Below are positions 45,782 to 53,126 of a stretch of 64,000 nucleotides of DNA, in pieces. This stretch comes from Paenibacillus sp. FSL R5-0341 (GTDB taxonomy: Bacteria > Bacillota > Bacilli > Paenibacillales > Paenibacillaceae), in NCBI RefSeq assembly GCF_037975235.1, contig NZ_CP150241.1:1116001-1180000 (forward strand). The letters run 5' to 3'. Every line of letters begins with the position of its first letter. Within the stretch, counting starts at the first letter, position 1. The position numbers and the translations under genes are program-made. Below the pieces are notes generated by a model. That model was not told the origin of the DNA, did not search any database, and saw only the letters and a program-made list of their open reading frames with translations.

Positions 45782-45871
45782 ATTTCGTGCTTCCCTCTAT
45801 TCAAGCATACGGCTTGGGATACAAAATATAGGCAGATGAAATTCATAGAGCAGGGAGATTACGAGGGTATC

Positions 45872-46585
45872 ATGAGACAAAAAGAGATTTTAATTATTGA
45901 GGACGAGGAGTCCATTCGCGATATTTTGTCCTATTCGTTACGTAAAGAAGGATTTGAGATCAAGGAAGCAGCTACGGGTAAAGAGGGGCTGGATCTGCTT
46001 CGGGATTCGAAGCCGGATCTGATTCTGCTGGATCTGATGCTGCCAGACATGAGCGGTTTTGATGTGTGCAGGCAATTATCTGTGAATTCCAAGATACCCG
46101 TCATCATGATCACCGCCAAGTCGGATATGTTAGACAAGGTACTTGGCATGGAGCTCGGGGCGGATGACTATATTACGAAGCCTTTTGATATCCGTGAGGT
46201 GGTTGCGCGCATTCGGGCGATCTTTCGCCGGATTGATCTTATCAGCGAGACACTGGAGAATCAGTCCTATGAGGTGGTAAGGCTCGGAAAGCATATTGAG
46301 ATCCGCAAGGATGAACGGGAAGTGTGGAAGGACGGGGAACGCGCCGGACTCACGAATAAGGAATATGATCTGTTGTTATTTCTCGTGACCCATCATCGTA
46401 AGGTGCATACACGTTCTGAACTGCTGGACAAGGTATGGGGATTTGATTTTGCAGGGGATACGCGAACGGTGGACATTCATGTGCAACGGATTCGCAAGAA
46501 GCTGGATAGTGGTGTGCAAGGCATCTCGATGATTGAAACGGTATTCGGTGTGGGGTACAAGCTGAATATTCAGGTACAGACATGA
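45872..46585 (+). CDS. OmpR-family response regulator
   Basis: The 237-residue product has a receiver domain (acidic pocket IEDEE, phospho-acceptor Asp 54 in LLDLMLPDMSG, Lys in YITKPFD) and a winged-helix output domain (LTNKEYDLLLFLV, RTVDIHVQRIRKKL). GAGGGTATC precedes the ATG at 45872. It overlaps the kinase gene by four bases. It probably controls the MacAB-like efflux genes downstream. Confidence 0.93.
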   Translation: MRQKEILIIEDEESIRDILSYSLRKEGFEIKEAATGKEGLDLLRDSKPDLILLDLMLPDMSGFDVCRQLSVNSKIPVIMITAKSDMLDKVLGMELGADDYITKPFDIREVVARIRAIFRRIDLISETLENQSYEVVRLGKHIEIRKDEREVWKDGERAGLTNKEYDLLLFLVTHHRKVHTRSELLDKVWGFDFAGDTRTVDIHVQRIRKKLDSGVQGISMIETVFGVGYKLNIQVQT

Positions 46586-48048
46586 AGTGGACGATCCAGT
46601 TCAAATTGGTGGTGCTATTCTCGGTCATCGTCTTTATCGGATTCTCCGTTCTGCTGATTCTGTCCAATAAGGTGGCACAGGAGAATATGTACCGAGAAGT
46701 ACATGAGGATATGGTGCAATCGAAAAGAAACCTGGACATCGCGCTGAATCAGTACTTCCTGATTCATAACAAACGTATGAGCAAAGACTCGCTCGAAGCT
46801 GGAAACCGCGAGCTCGCGGAGCAGATTGGTTCAGCCGTTGGCGGGAAGATTACGGTATACCGTCCCGATGCTTCGCCCTACGGATCTGCTGGCAGCGAGG
46901 TTAACATTGCTAAGCGCGCTGACCATCCTGATGTGGAGGAAGCCATAAAGTCCCGGATCGCTTACACCACAGTTGTGGATAAAGGTCGGGTCACCTCCAG
47001 TCTGTCCTTCCCGCTTCAGATGGATCAACAATTGATTGGAATTGTACAGTTGGAAAAGGATTATACGGACTTGTACAGAAGCAATCTCCGGTTCCAGAAT
47101 ACAATTAAGCTGTTTGCAGCGGTTATTTTCGTATTTGTATTTATCGCGTCTATCTTTATTTCCCGGAAAATTACACAGCCCATCCGTGTACTCACGAAAC
47201 GTTCTGCGGAAGTGGCTCAGGGAAGTCTGAATGCAGACATTCAGATTACCACCAAGGATGAGATCGGTGAATTGGCTTCAAGCTTCACCGTCATGATTGA
47301 TCGGGTACGGGAGCAGATTGATGTGATTGAGCGGGAGCGGGACGAAGTGAAGCAAGTGCAGGCGCGAAGCAAAGTCTTTTTTGACAATGTGACACATGAA
47401 TTAAAGACACCGCTAACGACAATTCTGGGGTACGCCCAGATTTTGCGGGATAATGGATTTACCGATCAGGACTTTTTTGACAAAGGCATGAATTATATTA
47501 TCAAAGAAAGCCAGCGTCTCAACACGATGGTTGCGGATATCCTGGAGGTCTCGGTCTCGTCTGCGGTCATTCAGGCGTACCGATTCGAACGTATCGATGT
47601 ATCCGATATTATTCGTGAAGCTTGTGAAGACATGTCGATAAAGGCTAGCAAGTACAATATAGGCATTCACTATGAGCTGGAGGAGCATCAGTATCTACAG
47701 GGAGATCGGGACAAGCTGAAAGAGGTCTTCCTCAACGTCCTGGATAATTCGGTCAAGTACAGTGATGTGAACTCCATCATCGAAGTACAATCCTTCCGGT
47801 TAGGTGATTCCATCGCTATTGTAATTCGTGATCAGGGAGAAGGTATCGGTGCTGAAGCGCTCCAGCATGTATTTGAACCCTTTTACCAGGATAAAGGAAT
47901 TAACAGGGCCGAGAAGGGCAGTGCCGGACTGGGTTTGTCTATTGTGAAGAACATTGTTGAGCGTCATGGAGGAACAGTGGAGATGAAGAGCATCATGCGG
48001 CAAGGGACACAAGTGAATATCAGTCTTCCGGGGGAAATGAACGCATGA
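46582..48048 (+). CDS. HAMP-domain sensor histidine kinase
   Basis: The 488-residue kinase has a helix near residues 9-28, an extracellular domain of about 140 residues, a second helix near 172-194, HAMP (KITQPIRVLTKRS), the H box NVTHELKTPLTTILGY with His 272, and an ATPase domain with DNSVKYSD, DQGEGIG and GLGLSIVKNI. It pairs with the regulator just upstream and overlaps the following gene (ATGA). The signal is unknown; a membrane-stress or antimicrobial signal is inferred from the linked efflux genes. Confidence 0.93.
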   Translation: MKWTIQFKLVVLFSVIVFIGFSVLLILSNKVAQENMYREVHEDMVQSKRNLDIALNQYFLIHNKRMSKDSLEAGNRELAEQIGSAVGGKITVYRPDASPYGSAGSEVNIAKRADHPDVEEAIKSRIAYTTVVDKGRVTSSLSFPLQMDQQLIGIVQLEKDYTDLYRSNLRFQNTIKLFAAVIFVFVFIASIFISRKITQPIRVLTKRSAEVAQGSLNADIQITTKDEIGELASSFTVMIDRVREQIDVIERERDEVKQVQARSKVFFDNVTHELKTPLTTILGYAQILRDNGFTDQDFFDKGMNYIIKESQRLNTMVADILEVSVSSAVIQAYRFERIDVSDIIREACEDMSIKASKYNIGIHYELEEHQYLQGDRDKLKEVFLNVLDNSVKYSDVNSIIEVQSFRLGDSIAIVIRDQGEGIGAEALQHVFEPFYQDKGINRAEKGSAGLGLSIVKNIVERHGGTVEMKSIMRQGTQVNISLPGEMNA

Positions 48049-49208
48049 GACATGACGGATTTTGGCGTAAAAACCGTGACAAATTGATGCTGTCCGGGCT
48101 GTTGGTCGCATTTGTCAGCGGAATTTTCGGGATTGGCAGCCTGTTCAGTATCGGAAATCTCAAGCCACGAACCGTAATTTTGCCAAGTGAGCAATTCAAT
48201 AGCCGTCTGGCACCGCCACCGAGTAGTACGATTCAGATCGAGTCAGCTACCAAGATTCCGAATGACTTTGCAATCTTTGATTTTGAAGTGGTAGATCGGA
48301 ACACGATTATATTAAATCAACTGGAATCCTCCTATTCCGGGCTTCAGCTGTCTCTCCTGCATCTGGATGATAATGAAGTGAAGAGTATTGCGAGTAATAC
48401 GGATTATGGCGTTGCGATTAGCCCGGATCACAAGAAAATCATCTACTCCCAGTACCGGGCGGGGCAGGCGCAGAAGACGACATATGAGTATGTGATTGAG
48501 AGCGGGGAACGTCGCAAGCTTCCGAACGACAACTCGTATTATAGAGTGTTTACAGGGAACGAATCCTACATCGGTCAGGATGATCTTTCATTTAAACAAG
48601 TTGATCTGAGCAAGGGGACGAATCAAGTCATCTACACGTATGATGAGCTAATGGGCATGTTCACAGGACCAAGACAAGGGAAGGGTTCGAGTGATACGTT
48701 TATCGTGATGGATGTATTGCAGGTCAGTGAAGATCTGAAGCAGTTTTATATGCTGGTGATGCTGAAAGACAATTATGCCATCTATCGTGTATCGCTTGAG
48801 GACGGACATGAAGTGAAGGCGTATGCTGCAATGGAAGACATTCAACAATTCAAGTTGCTGAAAAATGGTGATATGCTCATCCAGGGAACGATGAATAAGG
48901 TACAGGGGCTGTATCGGTATCGAGCAGCGCAGGAGCAGTATGATCTGGTATTACAAGGTTCCATCTGGAACTTCGAACTGGATGCAGATGAATCGCGAAT
49001 CGCTTACTTTTATCCAATGGATAATCAGAATCTGAAGAATGAGTTGCATATTGCCTACCTGAATGACAGCAAGCTTTCGTCGGATACGGTGATCTACCGC
49101 AATATTGATAACTTCATCAATCTGAAATGGAAAGACGATGAGCTATTTGCAGTGGGCAGCACGATGGATAAAAGTGAGATGTACCGCTTTAGTTTCAGAG
49201 CCTGGTAA
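48045..49208 (+). CDS. Membrane-anchored propeller-like protein, unknown
   Basis: The 387-residue product has one N-terminal membrane helix (about 15-37) and an extracellular region with repeated beta-rich segments (ISPDHKKIIYSQY, ELDADESRIAYFYP, KWKDDELFAVGS) suggesting a TolB-like beta propeller. Its four-base overlap with the kinase gene ties it to the two-component system, so it could be an accessory sensor. The terminator behind it separates it from the efflux genes. Confidence 0.7.
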   Translation: MRHDGFWRKNRDKLMLSGLLVAFVSGIFGIGSLFSIGNLKPRTVILPSEQFNSRLAPPPSSTIQIESATKIPNDFAIFDFEVVDRNTIILNQLESSYSGLQLSLLHLDDNEVKSIASNTDYGVAISPDHKKIIYSQYRAGQAQKTTYEYVIESGERRKLPNDNSYYRVFTGNESYIGQDDLSFKQVDLSKGTNQVIYTYDELMGMFTGPRQGKGSSDTFIVMDVLQVSEDLKQFYMLVMLKDNYAIYRVSLEDGHEVKAYAAMEDIQQFKLLKNGDMLIQGTMNKVQGLYRYRAAQEQYDLVLQGSIWNFELDADESRIAYFYPMDNQNLKNELHIAYLNDSKLSSDTVIYRNIDNFINLKWKDDELFAVGSTMDKSEMYRFSFRAW

Positions 49209-49230
49209 GCTGCGGAAGGCATACGAATAT

Positions 49231-49285
49231 AAGACCTTGGTCTGTTTAGAGCTGGCATAGCTACTCTGCGGATAAGGTCTTTTTG
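49231..49285 (+). terminator. Terminator after the two-component operon
   Basis: AAGACCTT and AAGGTCTT arms enclose a 35-base loop that has its own AGAGC/GCTACTCT pairing, followed by TTTTT. Confidence 0.7.
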
Positions 49286-49302
49286 TTATGACATTTTACA
49301 AG

Positions 49303-49347
49303 TTGGATACAACTCCGGCCAGCCCGGATACATCTCGATCCTATAAT
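49303..49347 (+). promoter_or_regulatory. Promoter of the efflux genes with regulator motif repeats
   Basis: TATAAT is at 49342-49347. Upstream, GGATACAACTC (49305) and GGATACATCTC (49326) are direct repeats 21 bases apart. The complement of the first, GAGTTGTATCC, equals the repeat before the response regulator gene. No good -35 hexamer is present, as expected for an activated promoter. Confidence 0.55.
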
Positions 49348-49425
49348 GAAGAGGGAATGTGCGACGCGAATCTTTTTGAACAACATCTGTACATATTTAG
49401 CAAGTAGAAAGGAAGAAATGCAGCA

Positions 49426-50109
49426 ATGCTTCAAGTTGAACAATTATCCCACTCGTTCCGTAATAGCCAGGGAACCGTGCCGGTGCTTCAGGATATCAAC
49501 CTGACAATTGGAGAAGGCAAGATGGTGGCCCTGCTGGGCAGTTCGGGTTCGGGCAAATCCACACTGCTCAATCTGATGGCGGGGCTGATGAAACCGGATC
49601 AGGGCAAGATTCTCATTGCGGGACAAGATATTGTACGGTTCAGCGAAAACCGTCTGGCTGAGTTCAGGCGCAGTCACATCGGGTTTATTTTTCAATCCTA
49701 TGAGCTGCTGTCTAACCTTACAATCCGGGAAAATGTAGAGCTACCTTTGGTGTTTATGGGCATAAGCCCTACGAAACGTAAAGCAAAAGCCTTGAAGCTG
49801 CTGGAACAGGTTGGACTGGGTGAAAAAGCAAACTTGTTCCCATCCCAGTTGTCGGGTGGTCAACAACAACGTGTCAGTATTGCACGCTCGCTCATTACCG
49901 AACCTTCGGTGATCTTTGCGGATGAGCCTACGGGAAATTTGGATACCGAGACGGAGGAAGAGATCATTGCGATTTTGCAGCAGCTTAACCGGGATATGAA
50001 TACGACCTTTGTCATTGTGACACATGAAGCAGAGGTCGCGGAGCAAATGCAAGTCGTGCTTACACTGCAACATGGAATACTGGTCGAAGAGGCTATAAGG
50101 GAAGTTTGA
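49426..50109 (+). CDS. MacB/LolD-type ABC ATPase
   Basis: The 227-residue ATPase has Walker A GSSGSGKS, signature LSGGQQQR, Walker B VIFADEPTGNLD and switch His in IVTHEAEVA, matching the group that drives MacB-like exporters. It starts after AAAGGAAG and is followed at once by its permease. With the permease and adaptor it should form a tripartite-like, periplasm-facing mechanotransmission exporter, in a Gram-positive version without an outer-membrane factor. Confidence 0.93.
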   Translation: MLQVEQLSHSFRNSQGTVPVLQDINLTIGEGKMVALLGSSGSGKSTLLNLMAGLMKPDQGKILIAGQDIVRFSENRLAEFRRSHIGFIFQSYELLSNLTIRENVELPLVFMGISPTKRKAKALKLLEQVGLGEKANLFPSQLSGGQQQRVSIARSLITEPSVIFADEPTGNLDTETEEEIIAILQQLNRDMNTTFVIVTHEAEVAEQMQVVLTLQHGILVEEAIREV

Positions 50110-50127
50110 GGCAAAAGGAGAGGAAAT

Positions 50128-51498
50128 GTGAGAATACGGGATGTAGCACGTATGGCCTGGGGACAGATCATTCGCAGAAAAATGGTCACATTGCTGTGCA
50201 TGATGGGGCTGTCCATCGGTTCTGCCGCCATGATCATTGCACTTAGTGTGGGGCAGTCCGTACAGACCTATAGCGAGAAAACATTGAACGACAATTACAA
50301 GATGGATGAGATTACGATTACACCTAATGAAGGCATTCGTACCGGCAACGGCAAGGGGAGTGGTCAGACATCGAAGTTTGAACGTGGGGCGCTGACGTTG
50401 GAGAAAATTCAGATTATCCAAAGACTTCCCCATGTTGTTGCGGTAGCTCCCATGTTAAAGCTGGATTCGCTCGAAATGGTGCTTCCGGATGGTCGCAGTA
50501 CGTATGTTGAGGTCATCGGTACCCAACTAGAGACCCTGAGCGGATTTGGATACAAGTATGCTGAGGGACGTGGGGCAGAGGATGGTCGTATGGCGGTGAC
50601 CAGTTATGGGGCTGCATTTGGACTCGTGGACCCCAAAGTAACTCAGAAGTTATTTGAGCAGTTGAATGCTGATCCATATAACAATGAGCTTTTGGAGCAG
50701 TTTACGGAAATGTCTGCCAAGCAAGATCAGTTGGTTCAGCAGCGTATTCAGTTTCGATATGAAGATTATGCGAATGCGAGCAAAACCAAAATGAGTGGTT
50801 CTATACGGGTGTCTGGAGAACTGATGAAGCCTTCCAACATGGATGATATGAGCGCTCAAAACGATAAAAAAGTATATCTGCCGCTCGATACAGCTCGTGC
50901 ATTGCAGGATGAGCTTGGATTACAGCAGACCGACAGCAGTGCAGCCAAGCATCTTAACTCGGCTCTGGTCAAGGTTGAGGACAAACGTTATGTATCCCAG
51001 GTGGAAGAACAGATTAAAAAGCTAACGTTGAACACACAGAGTAATCTGTTCCAGGAGGAAGCGATGGCAGATCAATTGGCGATGTACCAAAAAGCGGCAT
51101 TGGGAATCGGAGGTTTTATCATGCTGCTAGCCTCATTATCCATTATTGTAGCGATGATTATGTCTACGCATCAGCGTCGTAAACAGATTGGTGTGATGAA
51201 GGTGCTGGGCGCAAATCTGTGGCAGATCCGCCAGATGTTTATTACGGAAGCAGCGATGCTTGGATTAATGGGCGGCGTGGCTGGTGTGGGGATCGCCTTT
51301 GGTGCCCTCGGCGGGGTAAACAGTCTGCTGGCGAGTCAGATGGCAGATCAGATGAATGGTCCGATGACCGTCGTTATTCAGCAGTCGGCTCTGCCACTTG
51401 GCATCGTTTTTGCTGTTCTGGTTGGCATTGTATCGGGTATATATCCGGCAATCAGCGCATCTCGGACCAATGCATTAACTGTGATCAAATCAATGTAA
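50128..51498 (+). CDS. MacB-type ABC permease (FtsX fold)
   Basis: The 456-residue permease has one helix near residues 18-40, a large extracellular domain of about 280 residues and three C-terminal helices (about 330-352, 373-395 and 420-445), the MacB topology. The FtsX segment includes QRRKQIGVMKVLGAN. Translation starts at a GTG after GGAGAGGAAAT. It lies 18 bases behind the ATPase gene. Confidence 0.92.
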   Translation: MRIRDVARMAWGQIIRRKMVTLLCMMGLSIGSAAMIIALSVGQSVQTYSEKTLNDNYKMDEITITPNEGIRTGNGKGSGQTSKFERGALTLEKIQIIQRLPHVVAVAPMLKLDSLEMVLPDGRSTYVEVIGTQLETLSGFGYKYAEGRGAEDGRMAVTSYGAAFGLVDPKVTQKLFEQLNADPYNNELLEQFTEMSAKQDQLVQQRIQFRYEDYANASKTKMSGSIRVSGELMKPSNMDDMSAQNDKKVYLPLDTARALQDELGLQQTDSSAAKHLNSALVKVEDKRYVSQVEEQIKKLTLNTQSNLFQEEAMADQLAMYQKAALGIGGFIMLLASLSIIVAMIMSTHQRRKQIGVMKVLGANLWQIRQMFITEAAMLGLMGGVAGVGIAFGALGGVNSLLASQMADQMNGPMTVVIQQSALPLGIVFAVLVGIVSGIYPAISASRTNALTVIKSM

Positions 51499-51526
51499 TT
51501 TTATCAGCGAAAGGGAAATTGGGCAC

Positions 51527-52603
51527 ATGAAGAAATGGATTAAAATTATCATCACCGTTGTACTTTTGGCAGGTGTGGGGTACTGGTTGTATGAAAAGTA
51601 CAAGCCAAAACCGGAGGCGCCTATAGAGATTCCGCCCCCGATTACCTTTGATGTGACACAGGAAACGATGACGCAAACGATTCAGGTGAAGGGGAAATCC
51701 GTATACACCGATCAGACGGATATCTTCGCTCCGTATGCTTCCAACATCAAGCAATGGCATGTGAAAAGTGGTGGGCAGGTGAGCAAAGGCGATATCCTGT
51801 TTACCCTTGATACTTCCACGTTACAAACAGAAGTAGAACAGTTGCAGAGTGATCTGGAGAAAGCCCAGCTGGAAAATAAAATGAATCAGGTTAGCCTGGA
51901 TCAGGCGAATATGAGTGAGACGCTTGGCGTGACGGAAGAGGAGCGCAAGAAGGCATTTGCAGATCGGGAGGGCAAACGTCTAACCAATGAGCTGAATCAA
52001 AAAGCGCTGCTCCTCAAGGAAAAGGAAATACAGAAAAAGCAGGCCGTGATGAGCAAGGCTGTTGTGTATGCTTCCGCTTCCGGTATATTTCAGATGAATG
52101 AAGAGGATAGCAAGACAAGTGCGGTGACAGAAGGACAGCTGATCGGGTCCATTACAAACATCAGCAAACTGAAATTTATGACAATTGTTGGTGAGGAAGA
52201 AATGTTCAGGCTCAAGGTGGGAATGCCGGTTAAGGTGCGAATGACAGCGCAGAAAGACCTGGAATTCACCGGGAAGGTGAGCAAGGTGTCCAAATTTGCC
52301 CGCAAGAGTACCGATACGGACCTCAAGCAAGCTTCACAGTTTGACGTGGTCATTGATCTGAAGCCGGACACCAGAATGTATGGAGGCGTGAGTCTGGAAG
52401 GCGATATCGAGACGACACGGAAGGACAAGGTGACCGTTGTGTCCAGCCTGGCGATTATGCGGGATCAGACCGAACCTTATGTCCTGTTAGACAAAGGGAA
52501 CGGACTGACAGAGCCACTGACCATCCAGGCTGGAATGGAGTCGGGGGACAAGACGGAAGTGGTTAGCGGGTTAAAACCGGGAGATGTTGTCGTTCTGCCC
52601 TAG
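51527..52603 (+). CDS. HlyD/MacA-type efflux adaptor
   Basis: The 358-residue product has an N-terminal membrane helix (about 4-20), a split biotinyl-lipoyl domain (YASNIKQWHVKSGGQVSKGD; the second half near VYASASGIFQMNE), a coiled-coil hairpin of about 80 residues and beta-barrel domains. This is the membrane-fusion adaptor layout; in Gram-positives it may collect substrate at the membrane surface. It is the last gene of the three-gene efflux operon. No clear terminator follows. Confidence 0.92.
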   Translation: MKKWIKIIITVVLLAGVGYWLYEKYKPKPEAPIEIPPPITFDVTQETMTQTIQVKGKSVYTDQTDIFAPYASNIKQWHVKSGGQVSKGDILFTLDTSTLQTEVEQLQSDLEKAQLENKMNQVSLDQANMSETLGVTEEERKKAFADREGKRLTNELNQKALLLKEKEIQKKQAVMSKAVVYASASGIFQMNEEDSKTSAVTEGQLIGSITNISKLKFMTIVGEEEMFRLKVGMPVKVRMTAQKDLEFTGKVSKVSKFARKSTDTDLKQASQFDVVIDLKPDTRMYGGVSLEGDIETTRKDKVTVVSSLAIMRDQTEPYVLLDKGNGLTEPLTIQAGMESGDKTEVVSGLKPGDVVVLP

Positions 52604-52747
52604 CCGAACGGTCGATTTGATCTTGATCAACATGAGGTTCATTGTGGCAGATTGCCAGAATGAGCCTTTTGTATGCTTTGGGGCAAGGGATGTCCAGATT
52701 CCTGCCTGAATTATGGAAAAAAATATAATTAAATTTATATAATTCAA

Positions 52748-52776
52748 TTTACAGTAATATTTACATGTCGTATAAT
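52748..52776 (+). promoter_or_regulatory. Strong housekeeping promoter of the GH6 cellulase
   Basis: TTTACA (52748-52753) and TATAAT (52771-52776) are separated by exactly 17 bases. The predicted transcript starts near 52783 and has a leader of about 340 bases before the cellulase ATG. This occupies part of the 523-base gap after the efflux operon. Confidence 0.7.
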
Positions 52777-52787
52777 CAGTACATAAG

Positions 52788-52893
52788 AAGGAGGTGAACA
52801 CCGAACATCATGATCGTAGATGGTAGGCGAAGGCCTTTTTTTAAACCGCTTAAAGAAAGCGCTTACCGAAATAGGAAGTCAGATATTCCATAG
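52788..52893 (+). promoter_or_regulatory. Leader of the cellulase mRNA: perfect SD and 27-codon mini-ORF
   Basis: AAGGAGGTGA at 52788-52797, a perfect anti-16S complement, lies about 6-15 bases inside the predicted mRNA start. A 27-codon frame (MIVDGRRRPF...) runs from 52810 to 52893, 12 bases after it. A second GGAGGTGAT at 53017 has no start codon near. The first site may be a 5' mRNA stabiliser of the kind known from cry3A, or may serve a leader peptide. Confidence 0.4.
52854..52867 (+). promoter_or_regulatory. cre-like site in the cellulase leader
   Basis: AGAAAGCGCTTACC matches 12 of 14 positions of the CcpA consensus TGNAARCGNWWWCA and is nearly palindromic. It lies about 70 bases behind the predicted transcription start, where bound CcpA would act as a roadblock. 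Confidence 0.45.
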
Positions 52894-53126
52894 TCCTTTT
52901 TCACACTTCTTCATGTCTAGCACACGTTCAACCACACCCACCACATCATACTCTTATGGTTCGACCCCACACACGATTTATTCACTCAAAGTTCCAGCTA
53001 CACAACCATTACATTTGGAGGTGATACAACCAACTCATCCGAACGTTCTCTTCGTGCTAAGCATCTTAATGACACAGAGGATCAGACATGAGTACAACCC
53101 AATCTAACTAAAGGAAAGGTGGAACT

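Noticed and set aside
52615..52634. TTGATCTTGATCAA palindrome after the efflux adaptor gene
   Set aside because: Short stem, almost no loop and no T-run; not a convincing terminator or operator.
52820..53107. A 95-codon frame in the cellulase leader
   Set aside because: No ribosome site at its start, no family resemblance, and it lies in a predicted untranslated leader.
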